A DNA stretch of 64,000 nucleotides from Mycetohabitans endofungorum (GTDB lineage Bacteria; Pseudomonadota; Gammaproteobacteria; Burkholderiales; Burkholderiaceae), in contig NZ_PRDW01000006.1 of the NCBI RefSeq assembly GCF_002927045.1, positions 149,817 to 213,816 on the forward strand, read 5' to 3'. The notes under the pieces are model-generated. The model was not told the DNA's origin and made no database searches. It saw only the letters and a program-made list of their open reading frames with translations. Every line of letters begins with the position of its first letter. Within the stretch, counting starts at the first letter, position 1. Both the position numbers and the translations under genes were made by a program. Shown here piece after piece: positions 7,901 to 16,810 of this stretch.

Positions 7901-8917
7901 GTGGAGCAGCATGGCGCCGAAAGGGCGACGTATGGGCAGGTGTTGCTGACGCGCCTGGCCGAGGACTTGACCGGCCGGTTTGGCCGCGGTTTCAGTCGAG
8001 CGAATTTGGTCAGCATGCGTGCTTTTTACCCGGCTTGGCCGCCGGAGCAGATTTGTCAGACACTGTCTGGCAAATCTGCTGACGCGGAAAAAGGCCAGAC
8101 ACCATCTGGCAAATCCCTGTCGGCTGCGTCCGGCACGGCGTCGCCCCCGCAGTTCGCGCAACTGGCCGCGTGTTTCGGGCTGCCGTGGTCCGTGTATGTG
8201 CGCCTGTTGTCGGTCAAGTCGCCTGCTGCGCGAGCGTTCTACGGGAGTAAGGCATTGCGCCAGGGATGGTCGGTGCGGCAACTGGACCGGTAGATCGGCA
8301 GCCAGCTGTATGAGCGGCTTGCACTGTCACGCAACAAGGTCGCGCTACTCGACAAGACTGGGAAGTCACACCCGGAGGATGCGCTGACGCCTGAGGAAAC
8401 GATCCGCAACCCGTTCGTGCTCGAGTTCCTCGACCTGAAGGACGAATATTCTGAATCGGATCTCGAACAAGCGTTGATTCAGCATTTGGCGGATTTCCTG
8501 CTCGAATTAGGCGATGATTTCGCCTTCGTCGGGCGGCAGCGCCGTCTTCGGATCGAAGATAGCTGGTTCAGGATCGACTTGCTGTTTTTCCATCGACGCC
8601 TTAAGTGCCTGATCGTCATCGACTTGAAGGTTGGTCGGTTCACGTATGCTGACGCCGGTCAAATGCACATGTACCTGAACTACGCGCGCGAGCATTGGAT
8701 GAAACCCGGCGAGAACCCGCCGGTTGGACTGATACTGTGCGCGCAAAAGGGCGCTGCTGAGGCCCATTACGCGCTGGGAAACCCGCCCAACACGGTGCTG
8801 GCCGCTGAGTACCAGATCATCCTACCCGATGCGGCGCTGATGGTCGAGGAGCTTGAACGCACGCATGCGGAACTGGACAGGCGTAACGCCGGAAAGCGGA
8901 TCGCCACGGACCGGTGA
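7901..8917 (+). pseudogene. DUF1016/YhcG-type PDDEXK nuclease gene with an internal stop
   Basis: The N-terminal DUF1016 winged-helix part (including QFAQLAACFGLPWSVYVRLL) runs to a TAG at 8291-8293. The same frame then continues without interruption through IGSQLYERLALSRNK and the PDDEXK nuclease domain (FVGRQRRLRIEDSWFRIDLL, LIVIDLKVGRF) to 8917. Relatives have glutamine where the TAG falls, so a single CAG-to-TAG change explains it. The second part alone has an open frame from 8417. The true 5' end appears replaced by the transposase stub. Family members are predicted nucleases often found with mobile elements or defence genes. Confidence 0.8.
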
Positions 8918-8942
8918 AGGGGTAGACATCGCTAAGGTTGTC

Positions 8943-10166
8943 TCAGGGGGCGCGACGCGAAACCTGCGTTGCGGCGACGGCCGAACCGCGCATCCGTGCG
9001 CTGAATAGCCACGGTACCACTAACAGATAGCTTGCCGCACCCAATGCCCACGCCAGTCCCGGGAACCATGCCACGCTCCACGCATATACCGCGGTGACCG
9101 CAACGGGCCCGCCTACTCCTATCAGGCTGGACAGGCTGGCAAGGGCGCCCTGTAACTCGCCTTGAGCCTCATCGCTAACCTGGCGCGCGATCATGGCTTG
9201 CAGCGCCGGCATCGTCATCCCGCCTGCCGCGAACAGCGGGAGCAGGGCGAATGGCACCCATGCGCTGGAGGCTACCGCCAGCAGCGCGAGTCCCGCCGCG
9301 TCGGCCGCCACGCCTAGAAGCAGTGAACGCCATTCTCCGACCCGTCCGACCAGTGGTCCAATCACGAATGCCTGTGACAACGCATGGCATGCGCCATATC
9401 CTGCTAGCGACAACCCGGCTACGGAGGCTCCCCAGCCGAACTGGTCCTGGCCATACAGGATCCAGAGCGTGGCGGGCACCTGCGACGCGACCACGATCGT
9501 GGCATAGATGCCGATCAGCGGCGGCAATTGTGTGCCGGCTCCAAGCCGATTCAGGCTCCCGCCCCAGTTTAGCTTCAAATTCATTTTCCACCCCGTCGTC
9601 GTGCCGCGGACGTGGCGTGATTCCGGCAAGACGAGCAATGCGAGCAGCAGGTTCAGGCCGTTCATTACGGCTGCCGCGACGAACGGCGCACGCAGGTGCA
9701 GCGCACCCAGCAGGCCGCCGAGCAGCGGTCCGCCGATTAGGCCGACGCCCATCATCGCGCTCAGTTGGCCGAAGCGCTGTGCGCGACGCGGTTCCGGGGT
9801 AATGTCGGTGATGTAGGCAGTCGCGACGGCCGCTGTCGCGCCGGTGATGCCTGACAGGGCCCGGCCCACGTATAGCCACGGCAAACTGGGTGCCCACGCC
9901 ATCACAACATAATCTGTCGCTGCGCCGGCCAACGAAAGCAGCAATACCGGCCGACGTCCGAAACGGTCAGACAGCGCGCCCAGTATCGGCGCAAATACGA
10001 ACTGCATCAGCGCATACAACGCGAGCAGTATGCCGTAATGGGCACTACTGCCCGCCTGCGTGCCGCCCAGCGAACGCAGCAACGCGGGCAGGATCGGCAT
10101 GATCAACCCGATGCCGGCAGCGTCGAGCATCACGGTCGCTAGGATGACGAAAAGAGGTTTGGTCAC
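8943..10166 (-). CDS. TetA-type MFS drug:proton antiporter
   Basis: A 407-residue, 12-helix major facilitator protein of the TetA/TCR family. The loop 2-3 signature GALSDRFGRRPVLL is present, as are the N-terminal MLDAAGIGLIMPILP motif and SGITGATAAVATAYI in helix 5. It should export a hydrophobic drug at the inner membrane; substrate cannot be told from sequence. The start is a GTG at 10164-10166. A tetO-like palindrome lies just upstream at 10173-10191. The nearest regulator on that side is a broken AraC gene. Confidence 0.85.
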   Translation of the reverse strand: MTKPLFVILATVMLDAAGIGLIMPILPALLRSLGGTQAGSSAHYGILLALYALMQFVFAPILGALSDRFGRRPVLLLSLAGAATDYVVMAWAPSLPWLYVGRALSGITGATAAVATAYITDITPEPRRAQRFGQLSAMMGVGLIGGPLLGGLLGALHLRAPFVAAAVMNGLNLLLALLVLPESRHVRGTTTGWKMNLKLNWGGSLNRLGAGTQLPPLIGIYATIVVASQVPATLWILYGQDQFGWGASVAGLSLAGYGACHALSQAFVIGPLVGRVGEWRSLLLGVAADAAGLALLAVASSAWVPFALLPLFAAGGMTMPALQAMIARQVSDEAQGELQGALASLSSLIGVGGPVAVTAVYAWSVAWFPGLAWALGAASYLLVVPWLFSARMRGSAVAATQVSRRAP

Positions 10167-10172
10167 TATGAC

Positions 10173-10191
10173 ACTTTATCGGTGACAGAGT
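10173..10191. promoter_or_regulatory. tetO-like operator upstream of the TetA-type pump
   Basis: ACTTTATCGGTGACAGAGT matches the classical tetO core (ACTCTATCATTGATAGAGT) at 15 of 19 positions and keeps the imperfect dyad. It ends seven bases before the pump start codon, the position expected for a TetR operator. No tetR gene is visible next to it. The comparison is by eye against the remembered operator. Confidence 0.45.
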
Positions 10192-10335
10192 TTTGATTAT
10201 CGCCAAAATACTTTTTCATTGATAGAAAGGGCGGAGAACGCTCCGTCCAAGCGTGGATTCGCGCGGTAGGCGCGCATCGCGTGTCGAGCGGTTCGCCAGG
10301 CCAGCGCGGATCCGGCGCGCCGGTCTGGGCCGGAC

Positions 10336-11077
10336 GTGACCAGTCGATCCATCACGGCGTTCGAGGCGGCCACGCTGTGCAAGACTGTTGCGTTGGTGGA
10401 CGCGGTGCCGCGTTGTGCGACGCAGGTGGCGGCGCAAGCGCAAGGCCGTGACGACGCCGGCGACACGCCGGACGATGCGTTGATCTTCAGCGCCTGCATG
10501 GAGTTTGACCTCGGTAGCATGCAGCCGCTGGTCGCGTCGATGCCCGAAGTCATGCTCGTGGGCACATTGCTCGAGCGCTATCCGGAGATTGGGCCGATGC
10601 TCGGCGCGATGGAACGGAAGTTTTGCGGTGAGCGGGCAGGATTCGCGGGGATACTGTCCCGGCTGGCCGACGTCGTTGCGGCCTTCGTCGTCCGGGGCTG
10701 GGTCGAATGCGGTTGTGGCGACGCGACGGGTTGGGTACAGGCGTTGCGCGACCCGCGTTTGAGCCCGGGCCATTGTCGCATTGCACCGCGAGCCGGGACG
10801 CAACTGGACTGTTGCCGAACTGGCGGCGCAGACAGGTTGTTCCCGTTCGGTGTTTACGCAACGGTTCGTTGTTGCCACCGGCATGACGCCGGTGCGCTAT
10901 TTGACGCAATTGCGGATGCGCCTTGCCGCCCAGTGGGTCGCGCAGGATCGTCAGCAGATCGAGAGTGTGGCCTATCGGCTCGGGTACGGATCGCTTGCCG
11001 CCTTCAGCCGCGCCTTCAAGCGCATGAACGGCCGGCCGCCGGGTGCGCTGCGCGCGCCGTCGGCAAGCGGCGCTTGA
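10336..11077 (+). pseudogene. AraC-family regulator with a frameshift
   Basis: The 5' part encodes a cupin-like AraC ligand-binding region (ALIFSACMEFDLGS, then ILSRLADVVAAFVVRGWVE). The 3' part, in another frame from about 10770, encodes the HTH_18 domain (WTVAELAAQTGCSRSVFTQRF and GYGSLAAFSRAFKRMNG). Dropping one G in the GGG at 10767-10769 joins RDPRLSP to AIVALHREPGRN, which is the normal family sequence. The extreme N-terminus also looks missing. It is divergent from the TetA-type pump and may once have regulated it. Confidence 0.7.
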
Positions 11078-11439
11078 CGGGTTCCGGCCTGTTCAATATC
11101 CCGTACAGACTGAGGGACACGGGCAGGACACGTTGTGCCGGTTCTTCGCCGAGATCAACACGCGCAGTAACACCACTGCGACGAGCGGCAGGAACCGCAT
11201 CAACCGCCCGTCGTGCTGCATGCCCGGTGGTATCTGTCCGACGCATTGAGGCGGCACAACCATGATCACAGTCCGGTGCGCACGTGTAGCAGGCCGGCGC
11301 CAATACAGAAGAGCTAACCGCGCCGGTGACTGTGCGGATGGTATTTGCGCGAGCGTGCCACCCAGGCGTTGGCGTTGTCCTGCTTCGCGTTCGGTCAAGT
11401 GGCTTGGCTGATGATGTTAGTAGTGCGATGACACGGCGT
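11078..11439. other. Intergenic stretch without a recognisable gene
   Basis: About 360 bases between the broken AraC gene and a convergent orphan gene. Short open frames exist on both strands, but none has a family pattern, a convincing ribosome site or balanced composition. Confidence 0.4.
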
Positions 11440-12021
11440 TTAAACGAATTCTCCGTTGCGATAGAAAAAGTACCGCGTTACAGGTATCCAATCGCCATGG
11501 TACGACCAATCGATTTTTATTCCAACGGGATTGATTCCCCAATCGATTCCGATATGGCGCGATGACTGTGCTGCACTTCTTTCCAAATGGATGTCTTTCA
11601 TGCAGCTTTCTACAATTAAGGAAAAGACGGGTTCTGCAGTGTCATCTTTTATCCGCAACACATAAAGGACACCTTCATCTCCCGAAGAGCAATAGTGGTT
11701 CGGACGCCGGTGGGAACGATGGTTGATCACCGTGAGGACGTATTCTTCTCCGTCAATGATCTTTGAATGCATTGTGGGGAACGTGAAGCTCGACGCGGTT
11801 AACAATTTTTTGCGTAACATTACTGGTATCTGCAGTACCATGCGCTGACTGCCGTTGTCCTTTAGTACCGTTAGCTCATTGTTAATATACTGGAGAACCC
11901 TGCCGTCACGAAGGCCGACGTATTCCGACGAATTATATTGGTAGGCGTGGGTTGAGATGCTAAATCCGTATAGAATCTGGACGAGAAATGCTTGGACCGT
12001 CCTTTTCAAACTGTTTAGCAT
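11440..12021 (-). CDS. Orphan exported protein, AT-rich
   Basis: A 193-residue protein I do not recognise. The N-terminus LKRTVQAFLVQILYGFSIS followed by THAYQ looks like a signal peptide cleaved after the alanine, so it is probably periplasmic or surface-exposed. The body is rich in aromatic residues and histidine (RHIGIDWGINPVGIKIDWSY near the end), with cysteines C131 and C154 possibly paired. AGGA lies about eight bases before the ATG. Codon and base use are AT-richer than the core genes, consistent with transfer. It stands alone, convergent with the AraC remnant. Confidence 0.55.
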   Translation of the reverse strand: MLNSLKRTVQAFLVQILYGFSISTHAYQYNSSEYVGLRDGRVLQYINNELTVLKDNGSQRMVLQIPVMLRKKLLTASSFTFPTMHSKIIDGEEYVLTVINHRSHRRPNHYCSSGDEGVLYVLRIKDDTAEPVFSLIVESCMKDIHLERSAAQSSRHIGIDWGINPVGIKIDWSYHGDWIPVTRYFFYRNGEFV

Positions 12022-12256
12022 GCTTAATCCTAAGTATCGCTAAAAAGTTAATATGGTAAATAATTCGATGTGCTTGCCGACCTTCATCAGGGAGATCGGT
12101 GGTTCGCTCGCAACACCAGCAGATGCTGTCCGTCGGCACGAGCCGCCGTCTGTTTCAAAGCAAAAATGCTGTGGTCGAGATGAAATGTAATTGACAAAAG
12201 GCATCTCGACCATTGAATATTTGGATGTCGATTGTTGAACAACAGAAAACTGTCCA

Positions 12257-12406
12257 CTACTCAAAAGAGCATGTCCCACGATGCAGGAACTATTGGCGTT
12301 CGACGCTGCCGCTAGGCATGAGGGCCTTACTCGAGCAGCAAGCTCCTTATGCATTACCGTCAGTGGCGTGAGTGAGCAAATTTCCACGTTGAAGGCTTTC
12401 ATCGGG
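12257..12406 (+). pseudogene. N-terminal fragment of a LysR regulator
   Basis: The frame KRACPT then MQELLAFDAAARHEGLTRAA and CITVSGVSEQISTL matches the first 48 or so residues of the intact LysR gene at 13390, and the upstream leader is also similar (both have CATTGAATAT some 60-70 bases before the frame). The position of the start codon in the intact copy reads CTC here. After FIGR the sequence switches to IS3-family coding sequence. It is a duplicate truncated by an insertion. Confidence 0.75.
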
Positions 12407-13300
12407 CGGCTGAAGAAGCTGTTGGCCGCAGCGATGCTCGACATGGAAGCGCTGAAGGTTATCATTGAGGCAAAGCCCTGAGCCCGCAAGTCAAACGCGA
12501 GGCAGTGGCGGCGATCCGGAGAAGGTCAACATCTCGGAGCGCTGCGCCTGCCGGCTTGCCGGGCTTTCTCGCAGCGTGTTGCTTGACGAAACGAAGCCTG
12601 ACTACGAGAACGAAATGCTGATGTCGAGTTTGGTGAATTTGGCGCATGAACGTCGGCGGTTCGACTATCGGCGATTACACGCGTTGATGAAGCGCGACGG
12701 TATCCACGCGAACTACAAGCGCGTGCATCGTTTTTATCGTGAAGCGGGGCTGGCTGTGCGGTGCCGTTGCCGGTACCACGGTGTCGTGATTGAACGCGAG
12801 CAACGGGCCTTGTCGAGCGGGCCACGAGGCTGGGCCAATTGATTTCGTGGTGGACGCATTGTCGAACGAGTGGCGTCCGAAGTGTAACCATCGTTCACGA
12901 TTTCCCCAAGAACGCTGTCGATATCGTCGTGAACTCCGGCATCTCGGGCCTTGTATGTCTCTCGAGCGTTGGCCGAGCAGCGCGTGTCCGGGGCGATCCC
13001 AAAGCGCTGCGAACGGAACAGGGATCGGAATTGACGAGCCAGGCGCTCGGCCAATGGGCGTACGCCAATGACGTGACGTTGAAATTGATTGAGCCGGGCA
13101 AGCCGACGCAAAATGCCTACATCGAATTGTTCAACGGTAAGTTCCGCGTCGAATGTCTTAACGAGCACGGATCTACGACGCTGGCCCACGCCCGCGCAAT
13201 CACCGCGGCATGGCGTCAGAACTATAACGAGGAATGGCCACGCAGCGCACTAAACTACCTCTCGCCTGGGAAAATTAGTGGTCCCTTGTGGCTCTTTTTG
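12407..13300 (+). mobile_element. Degraded IS3-family element (orfA tail plus orfB)
   Basis: The fused frame ends LKKLLAAAMLDMEALKVIIE, the typical C-terminus of IS3-type OrfA. OrfB follows in pieces: HERRRFDYRRLHALMKRDGI then YKRVHRFYREAGLAVR in one frame to 12842. A shifted frame from 12839 carries the rve-domain part (TEQGSELTSQALGQWAYAND, IEPGKPTQNAYIELFNGKFR and NYNEEWPRSALNYLSP). Frameshifts and a missing middle segment leave no functional transposase. I could not define terminal inverted repeats, and the 5' end is deleted. Confidence 0.8.
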
Positions 13301-13389
13301 TATGATCTTTTAGCTAAAGTTGACTAAATCACTTGCGACCATTGAATATATGACCGTCCAAGGTTGAGTGACAGGAAATAATTAGGCCA

Positions 13390-14307
13390 ATGAAGAGAGC
13401 ATGCCCAACCATCCAGGAGTTGCTTGCGTTTGATGCAGTCGCCAAGCATGAGAGTTTCACGCGTGCAGCTAACGTACTGTGCGTTACGGTCAGCGGCGTC
13501 AGTAAACAAATTGCCAGCCTAGAATCCTTCGTGGGGCGCCCTCTGCTTCAAAAAGCGGGACGCGGAGTCACACTGACCGCTGTAGGGCGGGAATATTGGA
13601 GAAAAATATCCCCAAGTCTGCGCGTTATTGAATCCGCAACCTTTGAAGCCAGACTAGACGAGTCTAGCGCAGGTGTGCTGACCCTAGCTAGCGTACCCAC
13701 CTTTTTAACAAAGTGGCTTATCCCGCGGTTACCCAGCTTCCGCAAGCTTCACCCTGGCGTCACCTTCAGTTTTGGCCAGCATCTCAGGCTGAATGACTCG
13801 CAGCCAGCTGACATTGATGCGGCTATCCGTTTTGGCCCAGGTAATTGGTCATCTGTCATCTCAGATTACATTGCAGGCAAAGAATTCATCTGTATCTACG
13901 CTGCTAAACTGGAGCAACAACTAGGTCACCCCATTAAACAGAGCGACGTATTAAAGCAGACTCTACTACACCACGAAGAAGCGCCTTTTGTCTGGCGACA
14001 ATGGGCAACGCATTGGAATATAGACGAAACAATTACTCTTTCAGGCCCACGCTTTACGCAATATTCCGCCATAATCCAGGCAGTCGTAAACGGTCTAGGG
14101 GTGGGCCTCGTGCCGCAGATTCTTGTAGAAGAAGAACTTGCGCAAGGCATCGTGATGCAATTGGGACCAGCGATAGAATTTGATCTAGGGCATTACCTGT
14201 GTTTCAATCCAAACCGGATGAACCGACCGATATTTGCAGCGTTCCACTCTTGGATGCTTACGCTTAACAAAGCAGAACAGTCATGTTACAAGGTTCCGGT
14301 GGCATAA
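13390..14307 (+). CDS. LysR-family transcriptional regulator (GcvA-like)
   Basis: A complete 305-residue LysR protein. The winged helix-turn-helix is at residues 6-65 (ESFTRAANVLCVTVSGVSKQ), and the substrate-binding fold follows (TLASVPTFLTKWLIPRLPSF and later VVNGLGVGLVPQILV). The GCVA-type layout fits regulators of neighbouring amino-acid or drug genes. It converges on the AT-rich transporter operon, shares its base composition, and is the only intact regulator next to it, so it may control that operon. A truncated paralogue lies 1.1 kb upstream. Confidence 0.88.
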   Translation: MKRACPTIQELLAFDAVAKHESFTRAANVLCVTVSGVSKQIASLESFVGRPLLQKAGRGVTLTAVGREYWRKISPSLRVIESATFEARLDESSAGVLTLASVPTFLTKWLIPRLPSFRKLHPGVTFSFGQHLRLNDSQPADIDAAIRFGPGNWSSVISDYIAGKEFICIYAAKLEQQLGHPIKQSDVLKQTLLHHEEAPFVWRQWATHWNIDETITLSGPRFTQYSAIIQAVVNGLGVGLVPQILVEEELAQGIVMQLGPAIEFDLGHYLCFNPNRMNRPIFAAFHSWMLTLNKAEQSCYKVPVA

Positions 14308-14361
14308 TTTAATAAAGGTGGCGTTGCCAACGGCTAACGAAAAAAGCAAAGATCGAGACTA

Positions 14362-14931
14362 TTATTGAGTGCGAGCATCAGACTCACGAACTAGATATTC
14401 GACCACCCATTCGAGAAGCTGATCGGTACTTTCAGCTGCCTGGGCACCGGGTAGCTGAAATTCTTCGTATAATGTAAAAACGGCTTTGCTCCACTTTACG
14501 CCCAACGCCATCTCAGAAAGTGTTCCCATTCCACCCCCAATGGCAACCACGCACACGCTACCGCGCACGACCAGCACATTGCGTATTTCACCAATCCCTG
14601 TAGGAAGCGCCAATGTAACATATTTGTTAGCGCTACACCGGTCTTCTTCTGGGAGAATGCCAATGGCTATTCCACCCATGTCATATGCGCCATGGCATGC
14701 AGCTTCCATTACACCGCCCCGTCCTCCACAAATGATAGGCACGCCGGCACTTGCCAAGACGCTTGCCACTTTGTACGCTGCTGAGCGGCATGCCTCGTCA
14801 CAAATACTTGGTCCAATTATTCCTACAGGCTGGGGATTACGACGCGGCCCCGATTGAATTTCAATTAACCGGCGAAGCTGCTTGTTAATTTTTTGGGATA
14901 GCGGCGTATTCACGCCGGCTTGTAAAAACAT
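14362..14931 (-). CDS. LOG-like / TIGR00725-type Rossmann-fold protein
   Basis: A 189-residue protein of the SLOG superfamily (lysine-decarboxylase-like, cytokinin-activating LOG or molybdenum-cofactor carrier relatives). Visible motifs are IICGGRGGVMEAACHGA and the nucleotide-binding GGGMGTLSEMALG, which replaces the usual PGGxGTxxE. I place the start at the ATG at 14931, after GGGAG, rather than the longer frame from 14955; either way it overlaps the end of the permease gene. It is the last gene of the five-gene operon. Enzymatic activity (phosphoribohydrolase on a nucleotide) is an inference from the family. Confidence 0.7.
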   Translation of the reverse strand: MFLQAGVNTPLSQKINKQLRRLIEIQSGPRRNPQPVGIIGPSICDEACRSAAYKVASVLASAGVPIICGGRGGVMEAACHGAYDMGGIAIGILPEEDRCSANKYVTLALPTGIGEIRNVLVVRGSVCVVAIGGGMGTLSEMALGVKWSKAVFTLYEEFQLPGAQAAESTDQLLEWVVEYLVRESDARTQ

Positions 14932-15703
14932 TACCCACTCCCAAGACAAAAACACAAAGAGCCAACAGTATTAGCGAAATGGCTGATGCTGCAGCCAAAT
15001 CAGCGTTACTATCGTTGATTTTGGCAAACAAGAGCAATGGAAGAATATTGAGTTGCGTTCCCACTAAAGCAAGCGCGGTACCATAAGTGCCCATGGCTAA
15101 AGCCGCAGCTAGGCAAGCGTTTGCAATGATCGATGGCGCAACCTCGGGTATGACCGTATCGAAAAACGCGCGTGTACGCGAGGCACCGAGTGTACGAGCT
15201 GCGAGCCACGGGCGTTCATCCAAGTTGGCGAAGACTGGATAAAGTGATAATGCCACGCGGGGAATCAAATAATACGCGTAAGCTAAAGTAAGCCCGACAG
15301 CTGAGTACAGCCATCGCCCGCCCTGGGCAGGGTCGCCACCAAGCATCACTATAAGCTGTGTCACGAAGCCCGCTCTACCGTAAGCTAAAATAAAACCATA
15401 AGCAATAACCAGACCTGAAAAAGCAAGTGGGATCCCTAGCAACATCATTAGCCACTGGCGGCGGGATTCCGGCTGCCTCGTCAGTTCGATGGCAATCGCA
15501 GTACCTACGATAGTCGAGAGGCAGCCGGAGAACAGGCCGAGCATCACCGTATTCCTAAATGCGCTTAGGAATAAATGATCGGCAATCACTTGACCGAATG
15601 CTTCGCCACCGCTCCTAACGGTCTCGGGGACGAGAGCAAGGAGCGGCAGAACAAAAAACAAGCCGAGAAAGGCCCAGGCTGGAAGTAGGCCAAATCGCTT
15701 CAT
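14885..15703 (-). CDS. ABC transporter permease
   Basis: A 272-residue inner-membrane permease with six predicted helices, of the spermidine/iron/aminoethylphosphonate importer type. The cytoplasmic EAA loop appears as AARTLGASRTRAFFDTVIPE, which docks on the ATPase. It starts three bases after the binding-protein stop and overlaps the next gene, so it is co-translated. It pairs with the second permease encoded at the head of the operon. Confidence 0.88.
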   Translation of the reverse strand: MKRFGLLPAWAFLGLFFVLPLLALVPETVRSGGEAFGQVIADHLFLSAFRNTVMLGLFSGCLSTIVGTAIAIELTRQPESRRQWLMMLLGIPLAFSGLVIAYGFILAYGRAGFVTQLIVMLGGDPAQGGRWLYSAVGLTLAYAYYLIPRVALSLYPVFANLDERPWLAARTLGASRTRAFFDTVIPEVAPSIIANACLAAALAMGTYGTALALVGTQLNILPLLLFAKINDSNADLAAASAISLILLALCVFVLGVGNVFTSRREYAAIPKN

Positions 15704-15706
15704 GAA

Positions 15707-16810
15707 TTAATTTTTCAAAACGGCCTTTGCCCATAAACGATCGACTTCGCTCTTGCGAGCAGATGCCTTAATCACATCAAGAGGTCGTGTTTGTGGTGCG
15801 TCTGGCATCTTTTGCTGAATATCGGGAGGCAGTGAAATACTCTTCACCGAAGGTCGGACAAAGCCCTTGGCAAACAGTTGCTGTCCGATTTCGCTCATGA
15901 TGAAGTTAAGCCACAATTTTCCCGCATTCGGGTGCGGCCCATTCTTCACGAGGCTAATGCCATAAGGTGCCGCAACACTCGCTTCTTTAGGAATCACGAC
16001 ATCAACAACATCGGTCATGCCTTTTTCTGTGTATTTAGCCTTAAGTCCATCATTCTCGTAACCGATCCAGATCGGTATCTCGCCCTTCATGAACTTCGAA
16101 TAAGGCGTTGTTCCTTCAGTTCGAATGACATTGCCCGCAGCATGCAGTTTCCCCAAATAATCGATGCCGGGCTTAACGTCGTCTACGGAACCTCCATTGG
16201 CGTAGGCTGTAGCGAAGGCGACAACCTGCCCCACACCCGCGGAGCGTGGATCGAGGTAGACGATGCTATTCTTGTACTCTGGCTTGAGCAAATCAGCCCA
16301 AGAAGTGGGCGTATTACGCACAAGTTTTTTGTTCACAATAAATGCCACGTTCAGCGTATGGATGGTGAACCACTTGCCCTCCGGATCTCGAAACACCTCG
16401 GGCAGCGTATCGAAGTGGATCGGCTTAAAAGGCGCCACCACGCCCTGTTTTACAGCGTCCACCGCGGATGCTGCAAAATAATAAGCCGTGTCTGCTTGAG
16501 GCCGACGCCGGCTTTTATTCAGTGCAGTCACAGTCGCAGCAGAACCCAAATCATTATAGTGCAGTTTGATTCCGGGATAGCGCTTGTTGAACGCATCGAA
16601 TAGCGCCTTCCAATTGGCCCATGTTGGCCCCGTATCCCACGAAACGACCTCGCTTTCTTTTCTGGCAGCCTCGTAAAGTGCAAGTTCACCAGGATAAAGC
16701 TGCACTTTTTCCCAAACGATATCAGAAGTAGAGGCTGCAGTGGAAACAGTAGTCCCAAACCCTGCAAATGGCACTAGTGCTGCCGATTGAACAAAGCGTC
16801 TGCGTTTCAT
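15707..16810 (-). CDS. ABC transporter periplasmic binding protein (family 1)
   Basis: A 367-residue extracellular solute-binding protein. The N-terminus MKRRRFVQSAALVPFAGFG has two arginines before a hydrophobic stretch, so it may be a Tat-like or ordinary Sec signal, with cleavage after TVSTAAS. Motifs such as NVAFIVNKKLV, TSWADLLKPEYKN and WLNFIMSEIGQQL are typical of the iron(III)/spermidine/aminoethylphosphonate-binding cluster. The ligand is not evident. It overlaps the ATPase gene by four bases. Confidence 0.87.
   Translation of the reverse strand: MKRRRFVQSAALVPFAGFGTTVSTAASTSDIVWEKVQLYPGELALYEAARKESEVVSWDTGPTWANWKALFDAFNKRYPGIKLHYNDLGSAATVTALNKSRRRPQADTAYYFAASAVDAVKQGVVAPFKPIHFDTLPEVFRDPEGKWFTIHTLNVAFIVNKKLVRNTPTSWADLLKPEYKNSIVYLDPRSAGVGQVVAFATAYANGGSVDDVKPGIDYLGKLHAAGNVIRTEGTTPYSKFMKGEIPIWIGYENDGLKAKYTEKGMTDVVDVVIPKEASVAAPYGISLVKNGPHPNAGKLWLNFIMSEIGQQLFAKGFVRPSVKSISLPPDIQQKMPDAPQTRPLDVIKASARKSEVDRLWAKAVLKN

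Noticed and set aside
14308..14361. Bidirectional terminator between LysR and the LOG-like gene
   Set aside because: Only a weak, bulged GTTGCC/GGCTAAC pairing is present.
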